From NCBI RefSeq assembly GCF_041206865.1, contig NZ_JBGEDP010000001.1:5456001-5520000 (forward strand): a stretch of 64,000 bases of DNA. The letters are read 5' to 3'. Below, piece by piece: positions 28,491-36,960 of the stretch. A program made the position numbers and the translations under genes. Below the pieces are notes generated by a model that saw nothing but the letters and a program-made list of their open reading frames with translations, had not been told where the DNA came from and did no database searches. Position 1 is the first letter of the stretch; every line of letters begins with the position of its first letter. Origin of the DNA: Mycobacterium sp. HUMS_12744610. Its GTDB lineage: Bacteria; Actinomycetota; Actinomycetes; Mycobacteriales; Mycobacteriaceae.

Positions 28491-29300
28491 ATGGTCAATC
28501 CGCCCGAGCCCGACCGCGAGCACCCGGTGGAACCCGGCGACGAAGCAACCGAGAGCTACCCGATGGTGCCCGACGATCCGGAGACCGAGACCGTCGTGAT
28601 GAACAAGTCCGAGCGGGGCGAGGCCCCCCGGGCCGATCCCGACAACCCGCAGCGCGAACGCCGCTTCACCGCGCCCGGATTCGACGCCAAAGAGACCACC
28701 GTCATGCCCACCACCCCCGACCCCGCCACGGAGGTTTTCGCCTCGCCGCCCGGCAACCCGGCCCGGCAAACGGGGCAAGCGGGGCAGCAGCCACCGAAAG
28801 CCGCTGTGCCACAATCGATTCCACCGCGACTCGGGGCGAAGCTGCGGACGTCCCCGAACGTCAACTGGGGTTGGGTGCTGGCGCTGGTGGTGCTGGTGCT
28901 GGCCCTGGCGGCGATCGCGATCCTGGGCACCGTGCTGCTGACCCGCGGCAAACACCCCAAAGCCTCGCAGGAGGACGGGGTCCGGCACACGATCCAGACT
29001 TTCGACGCCGCGGTGCAAAGGGGGGATCTGACGACGCTGCGGACGCTCACGTGCGGGACCACGCGCGACGGCTACGTCGACTTCGACGAGCACGAGTGGG
29101 CGGAGACTTACCGCCGCGTCTCGGCCGCCCGGCAATATCCCGTCATCGCCAGCATCGACCAGGTCGTCGTCAACGGCCCGCACGCCGAGGCCAACGTCAC
29201 CACCTTCATGGCCTACGACCCCCAGCTCCGCTCGACGCGCAGCCTGGACCTGCAGTACCGCGACGACCAGTGGAAGGTCTGCCAGTCCGCCGGCGGGTAG
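28491..29300 (+). CDS. Conserved membrane protein (Rv0361-like)
   Basis: 269 residues from ATG 28491, with GTAGGAGG upstream. The first 120 residues are hydrophilic, acidic and Pro-rich (cytoplasmic); one membrane segment follows (about residues 125-150, VLALVVLVLALAAIAIL); the C-terminal 115 residues are extracellular and resemble the small NTF2/DUF4878-like lipoprotein fold (TIQTFDAAVQRGDLTTLRTLTCG). Function is unknown; in M. tuberculosis the homologue sits at the same place after Rv0360c. Confidence 0.78.
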   Translation: MVNPPEPDREHPVEPGDEATESYPMVPDDPETETVVMNKSERGEAPRADPDNPQRERRFTAPGFDAKETTVMPTTPDPATEVFASPPGNPARQTGQAGQQPPKAAVPQSIPPRLGAKLRTSPNVNWGWVLALVVLVLALAAIAILGTVLLTRGKHPKASQEDGVRHTIQTFDAAVQRGDLTTLRTLTCGTTRDGYVDFDEHEWAETYRRVSAARQYPVIASIDQVVVNGPHAEANVTTFMAYDPQLRSTRSLDLQYRDDQWKVCQSAGG

Positions 29301-29380
29301 CCCGGTGACCCGGCACTTCCCCCGCTGCCCGGCCCCCGCTGGGCGGCGCCGGCTGGGCGGCGCCGGTATGTTGAGAGATC

Positions 29381-30070
29381 GTGAGCACAGCGGTGACGGC
29401 GGCCCTGCCCGACATCCTCGACCCGATGTATTGGCTGGGCGCCGGGGGGGTTTTCGGCTCGGCCGTGCTGCCCGGGATCCTGGTCATCGTCTTCATCGAG
29501 ACCGGCCTGCTGTTCCCCCTGCTGCCCGGTGAGTCGCTGCTGTTCACCGGCGGGCTGCTGTGCGCGCACCCGCACCCGCCGACGGACGTCTGGGTGCTGG
29601 CGCCGTGCGTCGCCCTGGTCGCCGTGCTCGGCGACCAGACCGGGTACTTCATCGGGCGCCGCATCGGTCCGGCGCTGTTCAAGAAGGAAGACTCCCGGTT
29701 CTTCAAGAGGCACTACGTGACCGAGTCGCATGCCTTCTTCGAGAAGTACGGCCCCTGGGCGGTCATCCTGGCCCGGTTCGCGCCGTTCGTGCGGACGTTC
29801 GTCCCGGTGATCGCCGGGGTGTCCTACATGCGCTACCCGGTGTACCTGGCGTTCGACATCGTCGGCGGCATCGCCTGGGGCGGTGGGGTGACGCTGGCGG
29901 GCTACTTCCTGGGCAGCGTGCCGTTCGTGCACCACAACCTCGAGAAGATCATCCTGGGCATCCTGGTGGTCTCACTGCTGCCGGCGTTCATCGCCGCCTG
30001 GCGCGGCTACCGGGGACGGCAGCGCGGCGCGCGGAAGGACCGCACGCAGATCACGGTTCCCGACCGGTGA
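29381..30070 (+). CDS. DedA family membrane protein (Rv0364-like)
   Basis: 229 residues from GTG 29381. Strongly hydrophobic with the DedA/SNARE-associated signature: FIETGLLFPLLPGESLLFTGG, GDQTGYFIGRRIG, and RFAPFVRTFVPVIAGVSYMRY near residue 135. DedA proteins act in membrane homeostasis, several as phospholipid flippases; which lipid this one handles is unknown. The 3' end overlaps the convergent GH76 gene by 20 bases. Confidence 0.88.
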   Translation: MSTAVTAALPDILDPMYWLGAGGVFGSAVLPGILVIVFIETGLLFPLLPGESLLFTGGLLCAHPHPPTDVWVLAPCVALVAVLGDQTGYFIGRRIGPALFKKEDSRFFKRHYVTESHAFFEKYGPWAVILARFAPFVRTFVPVIAGVSYMRYPVYLAFDIVGGIAWGGGVTLAGYFLGSVPFVHHNLEKIILGILVVSLLPAFIAAWRGYRGRQRGARKDRTQITVPDR

Positions 30071-31169
30071 CGCTGCAGGCGGCCTCCATCAGCATCCACC
30101 CCGACAGCTGCACCGACAGGTCCCGTTCGGCGACCCCCGAGCCGCTCACGGCGCCGTCGACGAACCGCGCCTGTGCCCCCGCCCCGGGCCCCGCGGTGGG
30201 GAGCTCGGCGTCGCGGTCCCACGACGGGCCGAACAGCGGCAGGCCGTCCACGCTCTGCCGGTAGTCCCACGCCGACTTCGCGCTGGCCAGCACGATGGTG
30301 CGGGCGGTGTCGCGGGCTGCGACGTCGGCGGCCTCCTCGCCCGGCAGCGCGGTGGCCACCAGCGCGAGGTAGCGGGCGGTGATGCCGGCGAACAGGCCGC
30401 CGTCCCCGCCGCCGGCGCCCCCCAGCACCCCCGACGGCGCCATCTGCTCGCCGACCGCGGCGACCAGGCGATGCACCCGCGGCGCGTGCCGGTCGTCGTG
30501 GGTGCGGGCGGCGAGCTCGGTTTCCAGCCCGAGCACCACGCCCTGGCAGTAGGTGTACTGCGCGCGGACCAGCGAGCCGGCCTTGATGCCGTCGAACACC
30601 AGGTGGGTCTCGGGGTCGATCAGGGTTTCCTCGATCCAGTCGGCCATCTGCTGGACCCGCCGCAGCCGGTCCGAGTAGCGGGCGAGGAAGATCGCGGCCG
30701 GGCCGTTGGCCGGGGCGTTGAAGAACTGGTCCTGCTTTCGCCACGGGATGCCGCCGCCGTCCTCGGGCACCCAGGCCTTGACGAACTGGTCGGCGAGCTT
30801 GGGCAGCGCGCGCCGGCGCCGCACGCCGGCGATCCGGGCGGCGCGTTCCAGCGCCAGCGCCAGCCACGCCATGTCGTCGTAGTAGCTGTTGGTCCACGAG
30901 AAGTTGTTGCGCAGCCGGTGACTTCGGACCTGCCGGTTGATCCTGGTGCGCCGGTGCGGCTGCGGGTCGCGCAGCTGCGCGTCGACGAGGCAGTCCAGCA
31001 GGTGGGCCTGCCACCAGTAGTGCCAGCTGGCGAACAGCCGGTCGCGCCGCGTCGGCGGCCACGCCACCACCCCCAGCTGGGTGCCCGGCAGCGCCCACAG
31101 CCGCTTCAGGTGTCGTTGCACCACAGCGGCTTCGGAGCTGGCCGCCCGGTTTGCCCATAGCTGATCCAT
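30051..31169 (-). CDS. GH76 family glycosidase (Rv0365c-like)
   Basis: 372 residues from ATG 31169; longer upstream frames are shadows of eutBC. The family's paired acidic residues are visible in NSYYDDMAWLALALERA, and WRKQDQFFNAPANGPAAIFLAR with QYTYCQGVVLGLE are further GH76 alpha-1,6-mannanase features. No signal peptide is seen, so a cytoplasmic or unusual location is likely. Substrate could be an alpha-1,6-mannan such as lipomannan-related glycan; this is inference from family. Divergent from eutB. Confidence 0.82.
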   Translation of the reverse strand: MDQLWANRAASSEAAVVQRHLKRLWALPGTQLGVVAWPPTRRDRLFASWHYWWQAHLLDCLVDAQLRDPQPHRRTRINRQVRSHRLRNNFSWTNSYYDDMAWLALALERAARIAGVRRRRALPKLADQFVKAWVPEDGGGIPWRKQDQFFNAPANGPAAIFLARYSDRLRRVQQMADWIEETLIDPETHLVFDGIKAGSLVRAQYTYCQGVVLGLETELAARTHDDRHAPRVHRLVAAVGEQMAPSGVLGGAGGGDGGLFAGITARYLALVATALPGEEAADVAARDTARTIVLASAKSAWDYRQSVDGLPLFGPSWDRDAELPTAGPGAGAQARFVDGAVSGSGVAERDLSVQLSGWMLMEAACSVTGREP

Positions 31170-31204
31170 AACGGTCGATCCTGCCTCATCGCCCGGGTGT
31201 GACC

Positions 31205-31218
31205 TACTGTGCTCCAGG
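31205..31218 (+). promoter_or_regulatory. TANNNT -10 element for a leaderless eutB transcript
   Basis: TACTGT at 31205-31210 is followed after seven bases by the GTG at 31218, the usual spacing of a mycobacterial leaderless start. The GTG gives an N-terminus that aligns with EutB of other bacteria. No Shine-Dalgarno sequence is visible. Confidence 0.4.
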
Positions 31219-32624
31219 TGAGCTACCGGCAAACTGTCTCGGGGACCAGCTACAGCTTCGACGGGCTCCTCGACGTGCTGGCCAAGGCGACGCCCCTGCG
31301 TTCCGGCGACCAGCTCGCCGGGTGCGCCGCCGGCTCGGACGCCGAACGCGCCGCGGCCGCGTGGGTGCTCGCCGACATCGAGCTGGCGTCGTTTTTGTCC
31401 GACGTGGTCGTGCCTTACGAGACCGACGAGGTGACCCGGCTCATCATCGACGGCCACGACCGCGAGGCCTTCGCCCCGGTCGCGCACCTGACCGTCGGCG
31501 GTTTCCGGGATTGGCTGCTGGACAACGCCTCCCGCGCCGACGCGCCGGCGCGGCTCGCGGCCCTCGCCCCCGGGCTCACCCCGGAGATGGTTGCCGCGGT
31601 GTCGAAGATCATGCGCAACCAGGACCTGATCCTGGTGGCCGCCGCGGTGACCAACACCGCGGCCTTGCGGACCACCATCGGCCTGCCGGGCCGGCTGGCC
31701 ACCCGGCTGCAACCCAACCATCCCACCGACGACCCCCGCGGGATCGCCGCCGCGCTGCTCGACGGCCTGCTGCTGGGCTGCGGTGACGCGGTGATCGGCG
31801 TCAACCCCGCGACCGACTCGCCGGCCGCCGCGTCGGACCTGCTGCACCTGCTCGACGACATCCGCCGGCGGTTCGCCATTCCCATGCAGTCGTGCGTGCT
31901 GTGCCACGTGACGACCACCATGGAACTCATCGACCGCGGCGCGCCGGTCGACCTCGTATTCCAGTCGATCGCGGGCACCGAGGGCGCCAATGCGGCGTTC
32001 GGGACCTCCCTGGCGATGCTGAGGCAGGCCGACGAGGCGGCCCGCTCGCTGCACCGCGGCACGGTCGGCGGCAACGTCATGTACCTGGAGACGGGGCAGG
32101 GTTCGGCCCTGTCGGCCGGGGCCCACCTCGGCGTCGGCGGCAGGCCGGTCGACCAGCAGACGCTCGAGGCGCGGTCCTACGCGGTGGCCCGGGCGCTGCG
32201 GCCGCTGCTGGTCGACAGCGTGGTCGGGTTCATCGGGCCGGAGTACCTCTACGACGGCAAGCAGATCATCCGCGCCGGCCTCGAGGACAACTTCTGCGGG
32301 AAGTTGCTCGGCCTGCCGATGGGCGTCGACGTCTGCTACACCAACCACGCCGAGGCCGACCAGGACGACATGGACACGCTGCTGACCCTGCTGGGCGTGG
32401 CGGGCACCGCGTTCGTCATCGCCGTTCCCGGCGCCGACGACATCATGCTCGGCTACCAGAGCCTGTCGTTCCACGACGCGCTGTACGTGCGGCAGGCGCT
32501 GGGGTTGCGCCCGGCGCCCGAGTTCGAGGTCTGGCTGGCGGGCCTGGGCATGGCCGACGCGCAGGGCCGGATCCTGCCCGTCGACCTCGCGACGTCGCCG
32601 CTGCGGCAACTGGCGGCGGGCTGA
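31218..32624 (+). CDS. eutB: Ethanolamine ammonia-lyase, large subunit
   Basis: 468 residues from GTG 31218 (GTG 31209 would add three). With EutC and adenosylcobalamin it splits ethanolamine into acetaldehyde and ammonia. The N-terminal FDGLLDVLAKATPLRSGDQLAG matches the family start. QDLILVA, LQPNHPTDDPRGIAAALLDGLLLGCGDAVIGVNPATDSP, LFQ-type TEGANAAFG and YLETGQGSALSAGAH are EutB signatures around the active site. The stop overlaps the eutC start (TGATG). No microcompartment shell or transporter gene is nearby, so this would be a shell-free pathway. Confidence 0.95.
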   Translation: MSYRQTVSGTSYSFDGLLDVLAKATPLRSGDQLAGCAAGSDAERAAAAWVLADIELASFLSDVVVPYETDEVTRLIIDGHDREAFAPVAHLTVGGFRDWLLDNASRADAPARLAALAPGLTPEMVAAVSKIMRNQDLILVAAAVTNTAALRTTIGLPGRLATRLQPNHPTDDPRGIAAALLDGLLLGCGDAVIGVNPATDSPAAASDLLHLLDDIRRRFAIPMQSCVLCHVTTTMELIDRGAPVDLVFQSIAGTEGANAAFGTSLAMLRQADEAARSLHRGTVGGNVMYLETGQGSALSAGAHLGVGGRPVDQQTLEARSYAVARALRPLLVDSVVGFIGPEYLYDGKQIIRAGLEDNFCGKLLGLPMGVDVCYTNHAEADQDDMDTLLTLLGVAGTAFVIAVPGADDIMLGYQSLSFHDALYVRQALGLRPAPEFEVWLAGLGMADAQGRILPVDLATSPLRQLAAG

Positions 32625-33460
32625 TGGACGCTGCCGACGTGTGGGCGCCGCTGCGGGCCACCACGCAGGCGCGCATCGGGCTCGGGCGGGCGGGCAACTC
32701 GCTGCCCACCCGGCGCGTGCTGGAGTTCCAGGCCGCGCACGCCGCGGCGCGCGACGCCGTGCACGACCCGCTCGACGTCGACGACCTCGTCGCGCGGCTC
32801 CGCGGTGTCGGCGTCGCCGAGCCGCTGCGGGTGCGCAGCAGGGCGGCCTCGCGCGGGGAGTACCTGCGCCGGCCCGACCTGGGCCGCAGCCCGTGCGACC
32901 TGTCGGGTCTGCCGGAGACTGGGGCGGACATCGGTGTCGTGCTCGCCGACGGGCTCTCGCCGCGCGCCCTGACCGACCACGCCGCGGGCACCCTCGCGGC
33001 GCTGCTGCGCGAATTCGGCGGCCGCTACCGCATCGCCCCGCCGGTCCTCGCCACCCAGGCCCGCGTGGCGCTCGGCGACCACATCGGTCAGGCGCTCGGC
33101 GTCGCAACGGTTCTCGTGCTCATCGGCGAGCGTCCGGGGCTCTCGGTCGCCGACAGCCTGGGCATCTACCTGACGCAGCACCCGGCGCCCGGGCTCACCG
33201 ACGCGGACCGCAACTGCATCTCCAACATCCACCCGCCCGACGGCCTCGACTATGCGACCGCCGCGGCGATCACAGCCGCGCTGGTCGCCGGGGCCCGCGA
33301 ACTCGGCCGCTCGGGTGTGGGCCTCAAAGACACAACGCGAGCAGCAACTGGCGCAGCCCGGTCAGTGAGTGCGCCGGCAGAAACAGGTCGCAGTACGGCA
33401 GCGCGGCCGCCATCGAACCGGTCACCGGCTCGAAACCCGGCTGGGCCGCACGCGGATTGA
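32624..33460 (+). CDS. eutC: Ethanolamine ammonia-lyase, small subunit, with unusual C-terminal tail
   Basis: 278 residues. The EutC core is complete: TQARIGLGRAGNSLPTRRVLEFQAAHAAARDAVH, then LADGLSPRAL, VALGDHIGQALG, LIGERPGLS, and the closing RELGRSGVGLKD near residue 236. EutC normally ends about there. Here the frame continues for some 42 residues (TTRAATGAARSVSAPAETGR and more) inside the 3' end of the convergent coxE gene, overlapping it by 137 bases. The tail is probably non-native and arose when the gene was joined to this site. Confidence 0.92.
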   Translation: MDAADVWAPLRATTQARIGLGRAGNSLPTRRVLEFQAAHAAARDAVHDPLDVDDLVARLRGVGVAEPLRVRSRAASRGEYLRRPDLGRSPCDLSGLPETGADIGVVLADGLSPRALTDHAAGTLAALLREFGGRYRIAPPVLATQARVALGDHIGQALGVATVLVLIGERPGLSVADSLGIYLTQHPAPGLTDADRNCISNIHPPDGLDYATAAAITAALVAGARELGRSGVGLKDTTRAATGAARSVSAPAETGRSTAARPPSNRSPARNPAGPHAD

Positions 33461-34526
33461 GCCAGGCCACCACGGCGGCGCGGCGACGCAGCCGGGCCAT
33501 GGCGCGCGCCAGCACGTCGGGGGGATCGCCGTCCCAGCCGTCGGAGGCGACGATCACCACCGCCCCGCGCAGCGCGTTGCCGTGCGGCGGGGACAGCAGG
33601 GCGGCCAGGCTGCGGCCGACGGAGGTGCCGCCGTAGCGGTCGGTGACCGTCGCCTCGGCGCGCTGCAGGGCCACCTCGGCCGAGCGGTGCGACAGCACCG
33701 CGGTGAGCCGGGTCAGCGACGTCGAGAACGCGAACACCTCCGGGCGGATCCCGGCCCGGCGCACGCCGCGCCCCTTCGTCAGGGCCCGCATCAGGTGCAG
33801 ATACATCGCCGCGTAGGGCCGCATGGAGCGGCTCACGTCGCAGACCAGGACGACCCGGCGGGGCCTGCGCCGCGGCCGGGTGCGCGCCAGGGCGATCGCC
33901 TCGAAGCCGGTCTTGCGCGAGGCGTTCATCGTGGCGCGCAAATCGATGCGCTTGCCGGCGGCGCTGGGCTCGAACCGCATGCTGCGCCGCCGCGGCCAGC
34001 GCACGACGGTCTCCTCGAGCCAGTCCCCCAGCAACCGCAGGTCGCGGGCGTCGAAGCGGTCGAACGGTTCGTCGGCGCGTGCGGCGATGCGGCTGGGCAG
34101 CACCTCGGGGACCGGGACGCGCGCGGCTCCCGGGTCGTCGTCGTCGTGCCCGGCGGCGGCCCGCGTCGCCCAGGGCAGGCCCCCGGGCAGCCCGGATTGG
34201 GCTTCGGCGCCCCGCACCGGGCCGGGGGCGCGGTTGGAGAGTTGTTGCGCCGCGACCAAACTCGTGGAACGCTCGGCTTCGCCGGCGCCGAACACCGCCG
34301 CGAACACCGCGTCGAAGGCGCCCAGGTCGTCGGCCCGGTCGACCAGCGTCAGCCGGGCCGCCCAATACAGCGCAGACCCGGTGCGGGTCCCCAGCAGCCG
34401 CAGCGCCTGCACGAAACCCGCCGGCCCGTCGGCCGACACGTGCACCCCGGCACCGCGCAGCCGCGCCACCAGGGCGGCCGCGAAGGCCGCCAGGTCGACG
34501 CCCCGCAACAGCGCCGGGCCGCTCAT
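33324..34526 (-). CDS. coxE: CoxE-like VWA domain protein (Rv0368c-like)
   Basis: 400 residues from ATG 34526. The C-terminal half is a von Willebrand A domain with a MIDAS motif DVSRS at residues 230-234 and a later ASDGWDGDPPD block; the first half is the CoxE/VWA-CoxE region (AFDAVFAAVFG). In CO dehydrogenase systems CoxE works with the AAA ATPase CoxD to mature the Cu-S-Mo site of CoxL. It is the last gene of the cox operon and is followed after 3' overlap by the convergent eutC. Confidence 0.88.
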   Translation of the reverse strand: MSGPALLRGVDLAAFAAALVARLRGAGVHVSADGPAGFVQALRLLGTRTGSALYWAARLTLVDRADDLGAFDAVFAAVFGAGEAERSTSLVAAQQLSNRAPGPVRGAEAQSGLPGGLPWATRAAAGHDDDDPGAARVPVPEVLPSRIAARADEPFDRFDARDLRLLGDWLEETVVRWPRRRSMRFEPSAAGKRIDLRATMNASRKTGFEAIALARTRPRRRPRRVVLVCDVSRSMRPYAAMYLHLMRALTKGRGVRRAGIRPEVFAFSTSLTRLTAVLSHRSAEVALQRAEATVTDRYGGTSVGRSLAALLSPPHGNALRGAVVIVASDGWDGDPPDVLARAMARLRRRAAVVAWLNPRAAQPGFEPVTGSMAAALPYCDLFLPAHSLTGLRQLLLALCL

Positions 34527-34534
34527 GGGGGACG

Positions 34535-35176
34535 TCAACGCCTCCGGCGCATGACCCAGATCAGCACCAGCACGGCCAACACCGCCAGGGCCAGTGCACC
34601 GTACTTCTTGAGCTGGTCGCCGCCGGCCAGCTCGAGCAGGTCGATGGGTTCGGGCTCGGGGGCGGGCCCGGCGGGGTGGTGCGCGGGCGCCGGCGCGGCC
34701 GAACCGTTGCTCGGCGGCATCGCCGGCGCGTTCTCGGCGGCCAGCTTGGCCTCCAGCGACTCCACGAACTGGCCCAGCAACTTCTCCGAGACCTGTTGCA
34801 GCATCCCACTGCCGAACTGCGCCAGCTTGCCGACGATCTTGAGGTCGGTGTCCACGGTGACGCTGGTGCGGTCGCCCTCCTCGTGCAGCTGGGCGGTGAC
34901 CGTGGCGGCCGCGTTGCCGGTGCCGCGCATCTCCTTGCCCTTGGCGTCGATGACCGCGCGGTACTGGCCGCGGTCCTGCTCCACGAAGTGCACCTTGCCG
35001 CTGAATTCGCTGGTGACGGGGCCGACCTTGATCTTGACCTTGCCGGCGTAGTCCTCGCCCTCGTGGCCGGTCAGCGCGGCCCCCGGCATCAGCGGGATCA
35101 CCTGCTCCAGGTCGCACAGCACGTCCCACGCCTTGTCGATGGGCGCACTGACGGTGAACTGGTTGGCGATCTTCAT
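34535..35176 (-). CDS. coxG: CoxG-type SRPBCC protein with C-terminal membrane anchor
   Basis: 213 residues. Residues 1-145 are a CoxG/SRPBCC (START-like) domain: FTVSAPIDKAWDVLCDLEQVIPLMPGAAL, then GPVTSEFSGKVHFVEQD and DLKIVGKLAQFG. A Pro/Ala/Glu linker and one membrane helix (about 190-208, ALALAVLAVLVLIWV) with a terminal RRRR follow, so the domain hangs on the inner face of the membrane. CoxG is reported to recruit CO dehydrogenase to the membrane and pass electrons to quinone in some bacteria. Fifth gene of the cox operon, 8 bases before coxE. Confidence 0.88.
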   Translation of the reverse strand: MKIANQFTVSAPIDKAWDVLCDLEQVIPLMPGAALTGHEGEDYAGKVKIKVGPVTSEFSGKVHFVEQDRGQYRAVIDAKGKEMRGTGNAAATVTAQLHEEGDRTSVTVDTDLKIVGKLAQFGSGMLQQVSEKLLGQFVESLEAKLAAENAPAMPPSNGSAAPAPAHHPAGPAPEPEPIDLLELAGGDQLKKYGALALAVLAVLVLIWVMRRRR

Positions 35177-35189
35177 GCTGCGGGTCCTC

Positions 35190-36074
35190 TCAGGTAAGGC
35201 TGCACTCGGTGAAGGCTACGTACGCGTCGCGAATCAGCGTACGGTCGTCCGGCGTCTTGGCCAGCGCCCCCAGGGTCATCTGCGCGGCCGGGTCGACCAG
35301 CTGGGCGACTCTCAGCGAAACCAGCGCGGCCACCCAGTCGATGGTCTCGGCAACTCCGGGCGGCTTGTCCAGGTCGAGTTCGCGTGCGGCACGGACGAAC
35401 TGGGCGGCACGTTCGATCAGTGCGGCGGTGGCCCCGGGCACCGTGCGCCGCACGACGGCGGCGGCACGGGCCGGCTCCGGGTAGTCGATCCAGTGGTAGA
35501 GGCAGCGGCGGCGCAGCGCGTCGTGCAGGTCGCGGCTGCGGTTGGAGGTGAGCACCGCGATCGGCGGGCGCTCGGCGACGAAGGTGCCCAGCTCGGGCAC
35601 CGTCACCGCGGACTCGCCGAGGAACTCCAGCAGCAGCGCCTCGAATTCGTCGTCGGCGCGGTCGATCTCGTCGATCAGCAGCACAGGCGGGCGGGGGCCG
35701 CGGTGCCGCACGCAGCGCAGGATGGGCCGGTCCACCAGGTAGGCCTCGGTATAGAGATCCCGTTCGTCGATCCCGGTACCGCTCGCCTCGGCCAGCCGGA
35801 TGGACAGCAGCTGGCGCTGGTAGTTCCAGTCGTAGAGGGCCTCGTTCGCCGTCAGGCCCTCGTAGCACTGCAGCCGGACCAGCGGGGTGTCCAGCACCGC
35901 GGCAAGGGTTTTCGCGGCGGTGGTCTTGCCGACGCCGGGCTCGCCCTCGAGCAGCAGCGGCCGGCCCAGCGTGACCGCGAGGTAGATCGCCGACGCGGTC
36001 CCGGTGTCGAGCAGGTAGTCCCGCGCGTCGAACCGGTCGATGACGTCGGCCGGGCTCTCGAAGATCGCCCTCAT
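35190..36074 (-). CDS. coxD: CoxD-type MoxR AAA+ ATPase
   Basis: 294 residues from ATG 36074, overlapping the stop of the XdhC/YHS frame as ATGA. Walker A GEPGVGKT is at residues 44-51, Walker B VLLIDEID near 135, and sensor 1 AVLTSNRSRDLHDALRRR near 185. In carboxydotrophs CoxD unfolds or remodels apo-CO dehydrogenase so that S and Cu can be put on the molybdenum cofactor. It pairs with the VWA protein CoxE, as is general for MoxR ATPases. Confidence 0.9.
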   Translation of the reverse strand: MRAIFESPADVIDRFDARDYLLDTGTASAIYLAVTLGRPLLLEGEPGVGKTTAAKTLAAVLDTPLVRLQCYEGLTANEALYDWNYQRQLLSIRLAEASGTGIDERDLYTEAYLVDRPILRCVRHRGPRPPVLLIDEIDRADDEFEALLLEFLGESAVTVPELGTFVAERPPIAVLTSNRSRDLHDALRRRCLYHWIDYPEPARAAAVVRRTVPGATAALIERAAQFVRAARELDLDKPPGVAETIDWVAALVSLRVAQLVDPAAQMTLGALAKTPDDRTLIRDAYVAFTECSLT

Positions 36075-36960
36075 GCGCCGGCTCGGCCCGCGGCGAACGC
36101 CGCCCGGCATCCTGGGCCGCAGAACCAGTAGTCCACCCCGGCCACCTGCAGGTGCTCGGCGGCGGGCGCGGCCGAAACCGTCATGCCGCAGACCGGGTCG
36201 ATCGCCCCGGGCGCGGTGCGCACCGCCGCGGCGGCAGGCCCGGGCCGCCGGCGCCGCGGATGGCGGCGACGAGTTCGGCCGCGATCGACACCGCGATCTC
36301 GGCGGGCGTCTTGGCGCCGATCGGCAGACCGACCGGGGTGTGCACGCGGGCCCGCTCGTCCCCGGAGAGGGAGAGCGAGTCGAGGATCGAGGCGCCGCGC
36401 ACCCTGCTGGCCACCAGACCGATGTAACCGATGCCGTGATCCAGTGCGGCGCGGATGATCCCGGCCTCGGGGCCACCGTGGCTGGCGATCACGACGGCGG
36501 TCGGCAGGGCCGTGACATCGACCGGGTCGGCGTCGGCGCGCGCGTCGTACCCCAGCACCGCGCACACCCGGACCAGCGCTTCGGCGATCGGCGTGGCGCC
36601 GTGGACCCGGATCAGCGGGGGCGGCAGCTGCGGGGTCAGGAAGATTTCCAGCGATCCGCCGGACAGGCACGGGTTGACCACCACGCAGGCGCCGGGCGCC
36701 TCGGGGAAGTGCACGTCGCCGTCGGGAAGCACTCGCAGCAGCACGCTTTCGTTCGTCTGCAGCGCGCCCAGCGCCGCCTTGCGGACCGAGTTCTGCGCGC
36801 ACTGGCCGCCGACGAAACCCTCGATCGTGCCGTCCGCGAGCAGGATCGCCTCGTCGCCCGGGTAGACCGAGGTGGGCGGCTGGGCCCGCACCACCGTCGC
36901 GTGCACGAACGGTGTCCGTGCCGCCAACAGCTGCTGGGCGCGCTCGCCGATGATGGACAT
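36071..36960 (-). pseudogene. XdhC/CoxF protein with YHS domain, interrupted by a frameshift
   Basis: From ATG 36960 the frame gives a good XdhC/CoxI protein (FVGGQCAQNSVRKAALGA, ASHGGPEAGIIRAALDHGIGYIGLVASR, then GLPIGAKTPAEIAVSIAAELVAAIRGAGG). Near 36230-36240 similarity passes to the next frame, which encodes a YHS metal-binding domain (AIDPVCGMTV, then VDYWFCGPGCRAAF) and stops as ATGA on coxD. The first frame instead ends after about 20 meaningless residues at 36183. Total length is 890 bases, one short of a whole number of codons. The XdhC core survives and may work alone: such proteins help sulfurate and insert the Mo cofactor. Confidence 0.72.

Noticed and set aside
30051..33107. 1018-codon minus-strand frame covering GH76 and eutBC
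   Set aside because: Only the part from ATG 31169 is real; the rest lies antisense to eutB and eutC and has no domain.
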